This document shows, in pieces, positions 34,102-44,703 of a stretch of DNA of 64,000 nucleotides. The stretch comes from Catenaria anguillulae PL171 (Eukaryota; Blastocladiomycota; Blastocladiomycetes; Blastocladiales; Catenariaceae). The translations under genes and the position numbers were made by a program. Position 1 is the first letter of the stretch, and every line of letters begins with the position of its first letter. Below the pieces are notes generated by a model. That model saw only the letters and a program-made list of their open reading frames with translations, was not told where the DNA came from and made no database searches. The DNA lies in NCBI GenBank assembly GCA_002102555.1, contig MCFL01000053.1, positions 1 through 64,000 on the forward strand, read 5' to 3'.

Positions 34102-36793
34102 CTACATGAACCCGCCGCCACCTTCATCAAAACTCGGTGCCAGCTGTGCCTCGGAGCTGCGGGCACGAGGCGGCGGCCGGCGCCGTCGAGCGCGAGGTCC
34201 AAGATCAGAGTCCCATTCCTCCTCACTCTCCGAGTCGCTCGTCCGTGACTCTGAATCCGAAGCGGCGCTACTTGTCTGGTTTTCGCTATCACTGGGCACG
34301 ACAAATCCGCCCGCCTCGGGATCCGCGACATCGTCATCACCACTAACACTGCTCAAGTCCGAAAGTGGGGCGGCTGTTGATGACAGCGGCGCCGGCCGCC
34401 GTCGCAGCCGTGGCCCAACGACTTCCACATCGCTATCTCCTTCCTCACTCTCAGCGGCAGCTTGATCGGCTGAACCGTGACTCCCACCTTGCGATTCCGC
34501 CGACGATGCTGGTCGCGCCCCTGTGCGCGCAAACAACCTCTTGACCTGTTCCCTGGCCACCAACCCTTTGGCAAACATGACCCACCGCATGGCAATCTGG
34601 TGTTTGCGCGACGCCATCTCTTGCTCGTGCTGCGCCGCGGCCAGGTTGGCCGCGGCTTCCTCGATGATGCCCGCAGTGAGGGCGGCAACAACAATGCCGT
34701 GAATGGTTGGACGTGTTCGGCCGCCACTTGCAAAGTCGAAGCCGGTCATGGCTTCGGCATAAGGAATGGCGAGGTCCTTGGCGATACGTTTGGCGTTGGG
34801 AACTGATTCACCCAGGTCACTCTGACAGTTAGAAGTGCACAAAAGGAAAAGAATCGGGAACACGAAGTGACATACCTGTGACATGAACACCACCCTTGGG
34901 CACCATGCATGGATGGAACAGCTCCACATTACCATGCTCATTGGTCGGCACCTCACCTGTAACGGGATCCACCTCGGCGGTCGCAACATATGGCTCGGTC
35001 TGCCACTCACCAAACAATGCCACCGTGCCCGCTTGTGTCTCCTGCGACTCTTGCTCTATATCTGCACCTTTGCCCTTGCCGCCCCGCGCTTTACTCTCCT
35101 TGACCGGCCGTTCGCCAGCTTTCACCTGCCGGCCAAACTGCCGCACCCAAACCCGTTCGCTCCGGACCTGCTTCACATTTGCCCTCGGGTAAATCATCTC
35201 GCCCTTGATTTTGCCCAACACGGGCTCTTTGGGATACACCACCTCGTCCTTTCGCAAATGCCGCTCCAGCGCATACACGCGATGGTCCTTGTAATCCGCG
35301 AGCCGCGTCGGAAACGGGGCATTGACCAGCAGCTGCTCGAGCATGTACTGATCCTCGACGCCGCCCGCAGTCGCGCCGGCCGTGCTGCCGGCGGCGCCCG
35401 TCGACACAAGCTGCGACCACCAAGGGTCGTCGAGTGGGACGCGAAACTTCGGATCCTCGACGGGGCGACCGCCGCGCAGGCCAGTCAGGTAGCGCACCGA
35501 CACGTCCTTTGCGCGCGGGATGGAGGTGCGTGAGAGGCGTGGCGGATGGGCGAGTGCTACGACATAGGGGCTGGTAAAGTAGGGACCGCCAGAGGACTTG
35601 AGCGTGTCAAAAGGGTGCGGCTGTGTGTCGGAAGTGACCGAGGAGCGCGAGGAGGCGGTGGCACGGGCGTATGCCGAGGTGGTGGTGGGTGTCATGTGGT
35701 CAATGACGGTCCAATTGAAGTGAAGCGGCGTCCACTCGCCATGGCCCTTGGGTACTTCAAGTGCAAATGCGAGCGGATAGATGGTGGCGGCCTTTTCAAC
35801 GAGGACTTCGCGGCAAGATTTGGCTGTGGTGCTGGATGGAGCCGCGGTAGATGACTGCGGATCGGCCGAATCGTTGACAGAGGGTTGGGCCGTTTGGCCT
35901 TGGAATGTCAAAGGGATTGGATTCAGTCCCGCAACCAGGCGAGCCTTGACACCAACAACGTGCCACAGGAGCGCGGCCACCGCCAGCACAAGAGTACACG
36001 GATGACCAACACGATTGGTGATGGCGATGGCAACTGTGTCCGCCCCATCCGGCCACGGCAGCATGGGATCCGCTGTGAACTCGGAGCGAAGCCATGTGAT
36101 GAGTGGGCCGAGTCGAACATGGTCCGATCCAAGACGCATCGCGGTAGCGACGGGAGGAGGAATGAGAGACAGGACCAGAGCATGGACGGTATCGTCCACG
36201 GAGACCGCCTTGTGGGCAAGATGTGCCGAGGAGAGCAGCGATAGCAGGTGCATGCGATGTAAGGTCAGGCGAGCGATCCGATCGGCTTTGGTGATGGCGC
36301 GGCGCTTCTTTTGCGAGTTGCTGCTTGCTTGCGAGTCAGACGGGTTGAGTGGGAGCGTAAACTCGATGGTTGACAGGTTGGTCGGGATGGGAATAGAGAA
36401 GTCGGACGCAGGCATCGGCGGTGGATTGGTGGGCGGAATGGTAATGTCCTCGAACGCGAGGTCATCGTCCTCGTCCTCTCCCTCATCTACAACGGTATCG
36501 GCATCAAGCGGGTGGGTGTCGCCTTGGGGCGCTGGTGGAAGTGCAATGTCTTCAAACTCGAGTACATCTTCATCGTCGTCATGCTCATCCATTTCTTGGG
36601 CAAATTCTTCTTCGGCGCCGTCATTGTCGTCCTCATCAAACTCAAACTCCTCGTCGCCCACATCCATGGCATCCATTTCCGCCTGCCGCTTGGCCTCCGC
36701 CATCGCAACCGCCGTCAGCGGACTGGGGGAGCGCGTTCGTCGGCGCTTGGGTGGACGGCCAGTATCGTTCGAGTCATGGTCTCGGTTCGGCAT
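34102..36793 (-). CDS. RAD4: RAD4/XPC nucleotide-excision repair damage sensor
   Basis: Exon 1 runs 36793 to about 34876 and exon 2 34821-34102, about 880 aa. The N-terminus is basic then strongly acidic. The middle holds the transglutaminase-like fold. Then come the beta-hairpin domains: BHD1 PFPTRLADYKDHRVYALERH, BHD2 around IYPRANVKQVRSERVWVRQF and BHD3 NAKRIAKDLAIPYAEAMTGF. This order is diagnostic for Rad4/XPC, which binds damaged DNA with Rad23 to start nucleotide-excision repair. The strong donor GTATGT at 34875 gives the wrong phase for exon 2; a weaker donor nine bases upstream or one lost base would fix it, so this junction is not settled. The C-terminal 150 residues are acidic and Ser-rich. 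Confidence 0.93.
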
Positions 36794-36960
36794 GTCGTGG
36801 AATTGGAGTCAGGGACACTGGAAGATCGAATGCTTTGAGTCAACTCGGCTTCATGGCCATGGCAAACATGGTGAGGTCATTGACTTATTCATGCCATGGC
36901 CAGCCGGCCAACGCTTGCCCCATTGTGCCCAAGAGGACAATGAGTCACTCGTTGCGCCCT

Positions 36961-36978
36961 CCCCCCCCCCCCCCCCCC
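36961..36978 (+). repeat. Poly-C tract (18 nt)
   Basis: A run of 18 C immediately after CGCCCT in the RAD4/GDH2 intergenic region. Given the homopolymer problems elsewhere its true length is doubtful. Confidence 0.8.
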
Positions 36979-37155
36979 AGAAGTCGTGGGGACAAATCGC
37001 AGTGAGAGCCGCGAGACATTGCATGGCAAACGCACGCTCCGACCTACCCACAAGGCATGGGTCGCTCCGGCTGCTTTCAGCGGTAGATGCTACATATGTC
37101 GTGCACAAGGGCCAGAACTCCTTCCAGAAGGCGCTGGAAAGGCACAAGCCCTTTG

Positions 37156-37404
37156 CTATGTTTCAGGACCATCTATGGCATGGGCCTGTGTGGTTACCCG
37201 CGCTCGGGTCACATCGGAGAACGCTTCCGACACTTGTGGGTTGATGGCGGTGATCGCCAATAGATCGGCCGTCAAAAACGTCGTGAGCCCCGCAACACTC
37301 CAGCTGCAAGAAATGGCGGCAAGAATGACACCATTGCGCCCTGTCATGGCTAAACGTGGGAAAGCTTGTTGGCCGAGCTGTGCGTCCAAAAGCACGTGCT
37401 TCAA
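37156..37404 (-). CDS. Possible short single-TM protein (weak)
   Basis: An open frame of about 80 codons with one hydrophobic stretch (ILAAISCSWSVAGLTTFLTA). Its first ATG in frame would give about 63 aa; a spliced upstream start is possible. I do not recognise it and the opposite strand is also open. It is kept only because small membrane proteins are easily missed. Confidence 0.15.
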   Translation of the reverse strand: MKHVLLDAQLGQQAFPRLAMTGRNGVILAAISCSWSVAGLTTFLTADLLAITAINPQVSEAFSDVTRARVTTQAHAIDGPET

Positions 37405-38713
37405 TACATGACGGTTGGGGAAGTGTCAATGAGCAAAGGCTTGCGTAATGGACCAAAGTATTGACGAATGATGAGTGGTGAAACACTGCCACGACCGTTG
37501 TTGTGGTTGCTGTACGTGGATCTGATGCGGGCAAGCGGACACGTAAGAGAGGGAGACCGTTTCTTGAACGGCGGCGCACAGCGGGGAACCGCGGCGCGTG
37601 CATCCAAAAGTGGTGGGGGATCCGAAGAGGGGAGCCGTGAGACATGCACTCAAGAGTACAAAAGTCGACCCGGTCCCCTCCCACTTGCTTGTCGCTCTGA
37701 CTTGATCTGTTTTCTCTTCATCGATCTGCTCGACTCTGCCATCCAAAGCACTTTCCGGCTCGCCGACCCGCCCGCCTTCCACGACGCATCCCATCCATCG
37801 TTCAGTTTGGCGTTTACCACACCTGACTGACCCTCCATCTGGTAAGGTGCGTTTCTGTACACACCCTGCACTTGTCGATCGAGCCAACTGCTGACAAAAT
37901 ACTGTCTGTACCGCCCGCCCGTCGCTTGTATCTGCAGTGTAATCTGTGCGTGCGCAACCTCACGAACTGCGGCACCCCGACTGCTGCAGCCCACACAAAA
38001 TCTAACGATCGAGCTTTCGCAACATTTTCAGTCTCCATTGCATTTGTTTTTCCTGTGGTCCGCGTATTGCTGACTCGCCAAAAAGCGTTTGATTCCCGTA
38101 CGTCTCGCATGTCCTTCACCTCAGTCAACAGACTGTTGCTAACCCAATCGATCCGTTTTCTCCCTCTCAATCCTACCCACCATACCACCATACGTACCCG
38201 CCTTCGTTGACTTGGACTCGTGCACCGTCCATCGCCCATTAACCTCACGCTCGCTGCTGCGACCCGGCACGTCTCGCTTTCGCTTTCGTGGTGCGATGAC
38301 TGACCCGCCACGATGTTTCTTCCTGTCCGTTTGGTTGATCTGCATCACGCCGCAACACATCATCGCCGCCCCAACAATTTCCTCCTTTTTCTGCACGATC
38401 GCAACTTGTGACCACGTCCACCGCGTCTTTTCGTCTGTTGGGCTCGGGCTCTCTCAACTTGTCATTATTATTCGATTCCATCCCACTTATGCCTGTCGCT
38501 CCTCGCCGCCGCTAATTCATTGACCGATCTCGCTTTTTGCACTTGTGCCGGCTCTCTTGACACCATTCGCTCGCTCGCTCGCTCAACCTCGGTCATTGCA
38601 CGCGCCGTCATCATCAACCATCCTCACACTACCAGCCGTTTCCGTGTGTGTGCGTGCAACCCAAAAATTCAGCCCAATCCAACCCACAACCCTTCTTCCT
38701 TCCAACCATCACC

Positions 38714-41700
38714 ATGACGACCGCCCCGACCTCGACCACCGGCGCCAACGGACGCATTGGCCACTCTGGCTACACCGAGAACATCTTTGACGGTAAGCAA
38801 GAGCAGATGCTCAAGGTGGCCAACCACATTGCCGAAAAGGGCTTCATCCCCAAGGAGCTGGTCCAGAGCGAAGTGCAGTGGTTCTACACCAACCTGGGCA
38901 TTGACGACATGTACTTTATGCTCGAGTCGGTCGACACGATTGCCAACCACATCATGGCCCTCTACGGCGCAAAGATCTTTGCCTTTACCAAGAACGAGAA
39001 CGTGCTCGATATCAACTTGGAGCGCGAAACCGATGCCGGCGCAGTGTACATTCACACGTCCCGTCCCGGTGTGTCAACGTCGACTGGCCCGCAGGTGGAG
39101 CGTCGGTATGTTTTCTCTTTCCTTTCATTCGCTTTCCGATATGTAGTGTTGTGCTGGATATTGACCAGTTTTTCATGGAGATCGCAGTGTTGACAACAAG
39201 TACATCGACAACTCCACCACGGAAAAGGCGTACCGTCTCGAAACCTACCGCTCGCTCGGCACCGTCTCGAGTCAACTGGCCACGCAACTGCGCTGCTACT
39301 TTGTGGCACAGTGCCAGTTTGTCAAGACCAACCCGACCAAGGAGGAGGAGGGCGACATTCGCATGGTGGCTGACAAGACCTTTTTGGAAAAGGCGACCGA
39401 AAACACGCTCGATGTGTACCAAAACGTGATGCGCAACGTGCTTGAGCGCACCGGCCCTGTGATTGAAATGTACGAGGTGGAGGGCAGCCGCGAAAAGCGG
39501 TTGGTGATTGGGTACAAGCAACGGACGACCCGCACCTTCTTTTCGGCCATGTCCGACTTGTACCACTACTACGACCTGTACTCGACTCGCAAGTATGTCG
39601 AGCAGTTCTCCAACGGCGTCACCATCATGTCGCTGTATCTCAACCCGATCCCCAACTCCAAGGCGCCACCCATTGAGCACTCAATCTACCAAGTCATTAA
39701 GGAAGCGTCGCTCATTTACTGCCTGCCGACCACGCCGCTCCAGTCCTTCTTCCAGTCGGGCAAGTTGTCGGTTCAAGAGGCCATCTACGGCTATGTCGGG
39801 TGGATCTTTTCGCAGCACTTCCTCAACCGCCTTGGTTCCGAGTACGCCACGCTCACGTCGTTGCTTGACACAAGGAACTCTGCGCACGTCGAGGTGCTGA
39901 CCAAGATGAAGAAGCGCCTGCGCTCCGACACGTTTACGCGAGAGTACATTCTTGACATTATCAAGCTGTACCCGGATCTGGTCAAGGCCCTGTACGTCAA
40001 CTTTGCCATGACACACTATGTGGGCCAACAAGAACAGTCGATCCGCCCATCGCTGTCGTACCAGCGCATCCGCACCGACCACGTGCTCACCGAGAGCAGC
40101 TCGCCGAAAAGATCAAAAAGACCGTGTCCAACGCACACGAGTCGATGGTGTTCCAGTCCTTCTTGGCGTTCAACCAGCACGTGCTCAAGACAAACTTTTA
40201 CCAACCCACCAAGGTGGCGCTGTCGTTCCGCCTCGACCCGAGCTTCTTGCCCGAGATTGAGTACCCGCTCAAGCCCTTTGGCATGTTCCTCGTTGTGGGC
40301 GCCGAGTTCCGTGGCTTCCACGTGCGCTTCCGCGACATTGCCCGCGGTGGTATTCGTATCATTCGGTCGCGCAACAACGAGGCCTACTCGATCAACTTGC
40401 GGTCCTTGTTTGACGAAAACTATGCCCTGGCCAACACGCAGCAGCGCAAGAACAAGGACATTCCCGAGGGCGGGTCCAAGGGCACCATTTTGCTCGACAT
40501 GAATGCGCAAGACAAGCCCCGCCAAGCGTTTGAAAAGTATGTCGACTCGATGCTCGACCTGCTCATCCCCGGCCATTCGCCCGGCATCAAGGAAATGATT
40601 GTTGATCGGTACGGCTTGCCCGAGATTTTGTTCTTTGGGCCCGACGAGGGTACGGCCGATTTCATGGACTGGGCGTCGCAGCATGCGCGCAAGCGCGACG
40701 CCACCTTCTGGAAGGCGTTCACCACGGGCAAGTCGCAGTCCATGGGTGGTATCCCGCACGATCTGTACGGTATGACGACGCGGTCGGTCCATCAGTACGT
40801 GCTCGGTATCTTGCGCAAGTTGCAGTTGGACGAGTCGAGTGTTACCAAGATGCAAACCGGTGGGCCCGATGGCGATTTGGGGTCCAATGAAATCAAGATC
40901 TCCAAGGACAAGACGGTCGGTATTGTCGACGGCTCCGGTGTGCTTTACGACCCTGTGGGCATTGACCGTGCCGAGATCACGCGTCTGGCCACGGAGCGCA
41001 AGATGATCAACCACTTTGACGTGTCCAAGCTGTCGCCCAAGGGGTTCCGTGTCTGGTGGACGAGACGGACGTGACCTTGCCCGACGGCACTGTGGTTGCC
41101 AACGGTCTTGCCTTCCGTAACGAGTTCCATCTCAAGGCCGAGTATGCCGCCACCTTGTTTGTCCCGTGCGGTGGTCGCCCGGAGCCGTCGACATTGCCAA
41201 CGTGCACCACTTGCTGCGCGAGGACGGAACGTCCGTGTACAAGTACATTGTCGAGGGCGCCAACTTGTTCTTTACCCAAGAGGCTCGCTTGCGCTTGGAA
41301 AAGGCGGGGCCATCATCTTCAAGGATGCGTCGGCCAACAAGGGTGGTGTGACGTCGTCGTCGCTCGAGGTGCTGCCGCGCTGTCGCTCAACGATGTCGAG
41401 TTTGAGCAGCACATGTGCGTCAAGGGGGTGTCGTGCCCGAATTTTACCAACAGTACATCCACGAGGTGCACGACATCATTGAGCGCAACGCGGCCAACGA
41501 GTTTGAGTGCATTTGGCGCGAGGCCCAAGCGTCGGGCAAGCCCAAGTCGATTGTGTCCGACGAGGTGTCGTTTGCCATTGTCAAGTTGAACGAGGAGTTG
41601 CAGCACACATCGCTTTGGGAGAATGTGGCCCTGCGTCACATTGTCTTGCAGGAGGCCTTGCCCAAGCTGTTGCAAGACAAGTTGGGCTTGGACGTGCTCT

Positions 41701-41858
41701 TGGCTCGGTTGCCCGAGACGTACACGCGCGCCATTTTCGGCGCCTACTTGGCGTCCAGGTTCATTTACAAGTATGGCACCAGTCCGTCGCAGTTTGCCTT
41801 CTTTGAGTACATGTCGCCTTACTTTGCCCGTGTTGCTGGCGCATCGGCTTCCGCCTAA
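38714..41858 (+). CDS. GDH2: NAD-specific glutamate dehydrogenase (large fungal type), six apparent frameshifts
   Basis: Exons 38714-39105 and 39188-41858 (82-nt intron, GTATGT). The ATG lies in CACCATGAC. The protein matches the roughly 115-kDa fungal NAD-GDH: an N-terminal regulatory half and a catalytic part with RDIARGGIRI, GPDEGTADFMDWA, KTVGIVDGSG and VEGANLFFTQEARLRLEKAG. The catalytic half changes frame six times, at about 40094, 41054, 41184, 41309, 41374 and 41426. Each needs one added base inside a G or T run, and conserved sequence continues directly across each. With six bases added the coding length is 1023 codons (1022 aa), normal for the family. The enzyme converts glutamate to 2-oxoglutarate and ammonium for nitrogen catabolism. 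I take the breaks as sequence errors. Confidence 0.93.
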
Positions 41859-41930
41859 GCGGCGTCGTTGGATGTCGGGTTTGTAACTTGCTCAATAAGT
41901 GATTGTTTTTGTGTTTATTGACCCTATTAT

Positions 41931-42936
41931 TCAGTGCCCGTTTGCCTTTTCATTTTCATCCTTGGTGCCTGCCATTGTTTTTTCCCTCCATACATACTCC
42001 ATTTCAACGGAAGCGCCTCCACCAATCCATACACCATGGTTGCTGGCGCGGACGGCCTGTGGCAGGTACTTGAGCTGCATTCCCGACTTGAGCCTCCACC
42101 ATTCGAGCACATCAACGTGCCCTTCCATGCTTGCAGCAATCAAGGCAAGATCCGAGTGCTTGATCTCGAGTCCCGACCCAGACCACCAGTTGAGGACGGC
42201 GACATGGCCGTGGCCACCAGCATGAATAAAGGCAAGCCCGAGTACTTGAGTGGTAATCTGGACTTGCGCCACCAGTCGAGCACGGCAACGTGACCACGAG
42301 CGCTGGCGCCGTCCATTGCATCGTTGGAGTACTTGAGCTCGAGTCCCGACTTGAACCACCAGTCAAATACAGCCACATGGTTGTTCCTGCTGACATGGTC
42401 CATGGAGGCGCGCGAGTATTTCATGTCCAGTCCCGACCCGAACCAACCCATCCTCGCTGGCCTGGTCCACGCCCGATACCGAGTACTCGAGATGCAGCCC
42501 CGACTTGCCCACCAGTCGAGCACAGTAACGTGACCCATCTGACTGGCGCGGTCCATGGCCCAGGCCGAGTATTTGACTTGCAGTCCCGACTTGAGCCACC
42601 ACTCGAGCACTTTTACACGACCTCTCCTGCTCGCCCCATTCATGGCCTCGTTCGAGTAGTCGAGCGGCAGCTTGAGGGTAACCCACAGTCAAGTAACTGG
42701 GGTATTGCCGCGCTTGCTGGCGGCGTCCACGGACAGCGAGTCAGCATGGCGCAGAATCGTTGGCAGCTCATTGGGGATGGCGACATGCGGCATGACTTGG
42801 GCGTAGTTGGCCATGGCAGCCACTTGATCATCATCCTCATTGTCATCGCTGGCGGGAGGCGAGCAGCGTAGACAAGGATCAAGTTGACAAGTTCGGACAA
42901 ATCGGGCTTGGTCATGATGTTTTGTGCCTTGTGCAT
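41931..42936 (-). CDS. Ankyrin-like repeat protein with WW-type repeats, several apparent frameshifts
   Basis: From ATG 42936 (MHKAQNIMTKPDLSELVNLI) a short helical N-terminus leads to about seven or eight repeats of roughly 30-33 residues. The consensus is A-M-D-x-A-S-x-x-G-H-V-x-V-L-D-W-W-x-x-S-G-L-x-L-K-Y-S. These repeats look like the diverged ankyrin repeats found in large families in some zoosporic fungi and amoebae. The frame must change at least five times (near 42855, 42695, 42515, 42445 and 42250) to follow the repeat register, usually at short G or C runs. The last frame ends at 41931. It converges on GDH2 with about 70 bp between stops. Whether it is intact or a pseudogene cannot be decided here. 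A protein-binding scaffold role is inferred from repeats only. Confidence 0.7.
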
Positions 42937-43088
42937 TATGCGAGTGTGCAGGGAGATGAGGTTGAGGTTGAGACCATTGGGGCATCCCCACGAAAGAAAA
43001 TCAACAATGGTACAAGAACCGAATATTTCTGGCCGCCAAACCAACCTGGCGGCCTGTCACCACGGTCCAATGTATTGAACCAACCAAG

Positions 43089-44420
43089 TTATTCGACACA
43101 CGCGCCAGCAAACTGAGCATACACGACCATGGCCAACTGATTCAACTGTGCTGTCCTGGCCAACACGGCCACATACTCGTTGGGCACCCCATTAAGGACC
43201 ACATGCGCAAGCTGCTTTGCGTGCGGCAACAGCGCCGCCAGCGGCACCCCACCGTGGCTCGAGGTTGCGTCGGCGGCAGCATCCGACACTTCTGCCAGCT
43301 GCGGGTACGCCAGCTTTGCCCAATGGTGTTCCACGCACGTGTCAAAGACATTGGCAAATCCAGCAAGCAGGGCCACGCGCGCGTGCGGCGAATCGAGCAC
43401 ATCACGGGTTTCGTTGAGGAGCGAGCGGAGGGTCGGGTCGGCCAAGTGCGCGGCCGCAAGTTGAGGCGAGAGGCCACCGGCAGTCAGCGTGGCGAGCTCG
43501 TCGGATTCCGAGGGGAACAGCATGGATTGGAAGTGGAAGGGTCCAGTTGCTGGGTCGGAAAAGTCGGCGGCTTCAATGCGTTGGCGGACGGCAATGAGGA
43601 GCGAGGCGAGGTCGGCCTGCGAAAGGGATTTCTTGAGCGGGATGCTACATTTTCGGTTGCATGATTTACATGTCAGGTGTGGGATCCACTGGGGTGATTT
43701 GAGTGGAGCACGCTCGTACCCGCCAAACACACTCTCCACGGCAACACGCACACGCTGGCACACTGGCGCCACCCGGTGTGCACCAAATGATACGACATGG
43801 TCAAGAATGCCGCCTCAATGTGCGGTGGGATGGCGGACGTGGCGGCATCGTCGCCGCGGGCGCCGAAGGTGGGGCGGGCGACGCCGCCATCATGGCAATG
43901 TCCTCGGGCGACAGCGGATCAAAAGAACAGAGTCCAGGTAGCGCCTGCGGCCAACGAGGTTGAGCTGCACGCGCGTGAGAGTGGCAACCATGGACAGCGA
44001 GTAGAGAGCCGTGAGCAGACGGGTGAGGGTGACGATTTTGATTTCGTGCCAGAGCTCTGCCTTTGAGAGGTGTGCAAAAGGGTCGGTGGTTGTTGATTGT
44101 CATTCTCGATACGTCAACGTCATTTTCAACGGGAGGAGGAGGAGAGCGGCGCAGCTGGAGCGACTGGGCGAGCAGCTCGGCGTTGAGGAGGTCAAAGAGC
44201 GAGTCGGCGAGGTCCGGGAGCAGCGAGAGGACGTGGAAGGTGCAGTCCTGCTGGTTCTGGTCAAAGCGTCGCTGCAGGTTGTCGTGGGCAATGCGGTCGC
44301 GCAGGGATTGCTCTTGCAGCTCGAGCAGACGACGCTTTGCGTAGTGGCCAAAGGCGTACGCGGCCGAGACGGAGCCGCCGAGCCACAAAACTTTGCCCTG
44401 TGTCGCTTGAGGAATTCCAT
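43089..44420 (-). CDS. PEX3: Peroxin 3, peroxisomal membrane protein import receptor (four apparent frameshifts)
   Basis: Exons 44420-44113, 44060-43720 and 43644-43089. PEX3 features in order: N-terminal basic stretch RHRAKF, the membrane anchor LWLGGSVSAAYAFGHYAKRR, then KRRLLELQEQ, DQNQQDCTFHVLSLLPDL, the strongly conserved ELWHEIKIVTLTRLLTALYS with VATLTRVQLNLVGRR, LKKSLSQADLASLL and LLNETRDVLDSP. Four single-base gaps are needed, at homopolymers 44387-44390, 43921-43924, 43871-43874 and 43765-43766. With them all three exons close in phase and give 402 aa, the normal size. PEX3 sits in the ER/peroxisome membrane and docks PEX19 carrying membrane-protein cargo. It is divergent from PRI2. 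Confidence 0.92.
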
Positions 44421-44499
44421 TGTGTATGTATCGATGTAAAAATTACCTATTGTGCTAATTGCGATCGAAAGTGTCTCTCGGCGCACGCGGCAGTCGGCA

Positions 44500-44511
44500 A
44501 TTACCGGTAAT
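44500..44511. promoter_or_regulatory. 12-bp perfect palindrome in the PEX3/PRI2 divergent promoter
   Basis: ATTACCGGTAAT is a perfect inverted repeat lying 80 bp upstream of the PEX3 start and about 190 bp upstream of PRI2. It could bind a dimeric regulator. An ACGCG element (core of the MluI cell-cycle box that drives replication genes in yeasts) lies nearby at about 44485. Confidence 0.35.
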
Positions 44512-44703
44512 GCTCGTGGCAACTGCAATTGAATGCAATTGAACGTGAATCAGGGATGATGACAAGTAGTGGGCCGCCGATCCGCCATTTCTCAAGGTGT
44601 CTATTTACGTGTCTCGCGCCAGTGCATCATGAAGAGTTGCAATTTCTTTCATGCACGGCAAGGGCCATTGAACTTATTGAACCATGCATTGAACCAAGAC
44701 TGC

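Larger units (their letters stand above)
36794..38713. other. Intergenic region between divergent RAD4 and GDH2
   Basis: About 1.9 kb. It includes an 18-base C run (36961-36978). From about 38.1 kb the plus strand becomes pyrimidine-rich up to the GDH2 start, as expected for a promoter/leader. One short candidate protein is listed separately; nothing else is recognisable. Confidence 0.45.

Noticed and set aside
39681..41014. Long open frames opposite GDH2, including one of over 300 codons.
   Set aside because: Antisense shadows of a conserved enzyme with no domain of their own.
38714..41858. GDH2 as a pseudogene because of six frame changes.
   Set aside because: Every change is one lost base in a homopolymer, catalytic residues are intact and restored length is normal; sequence error is the simpler reading, though not proven.
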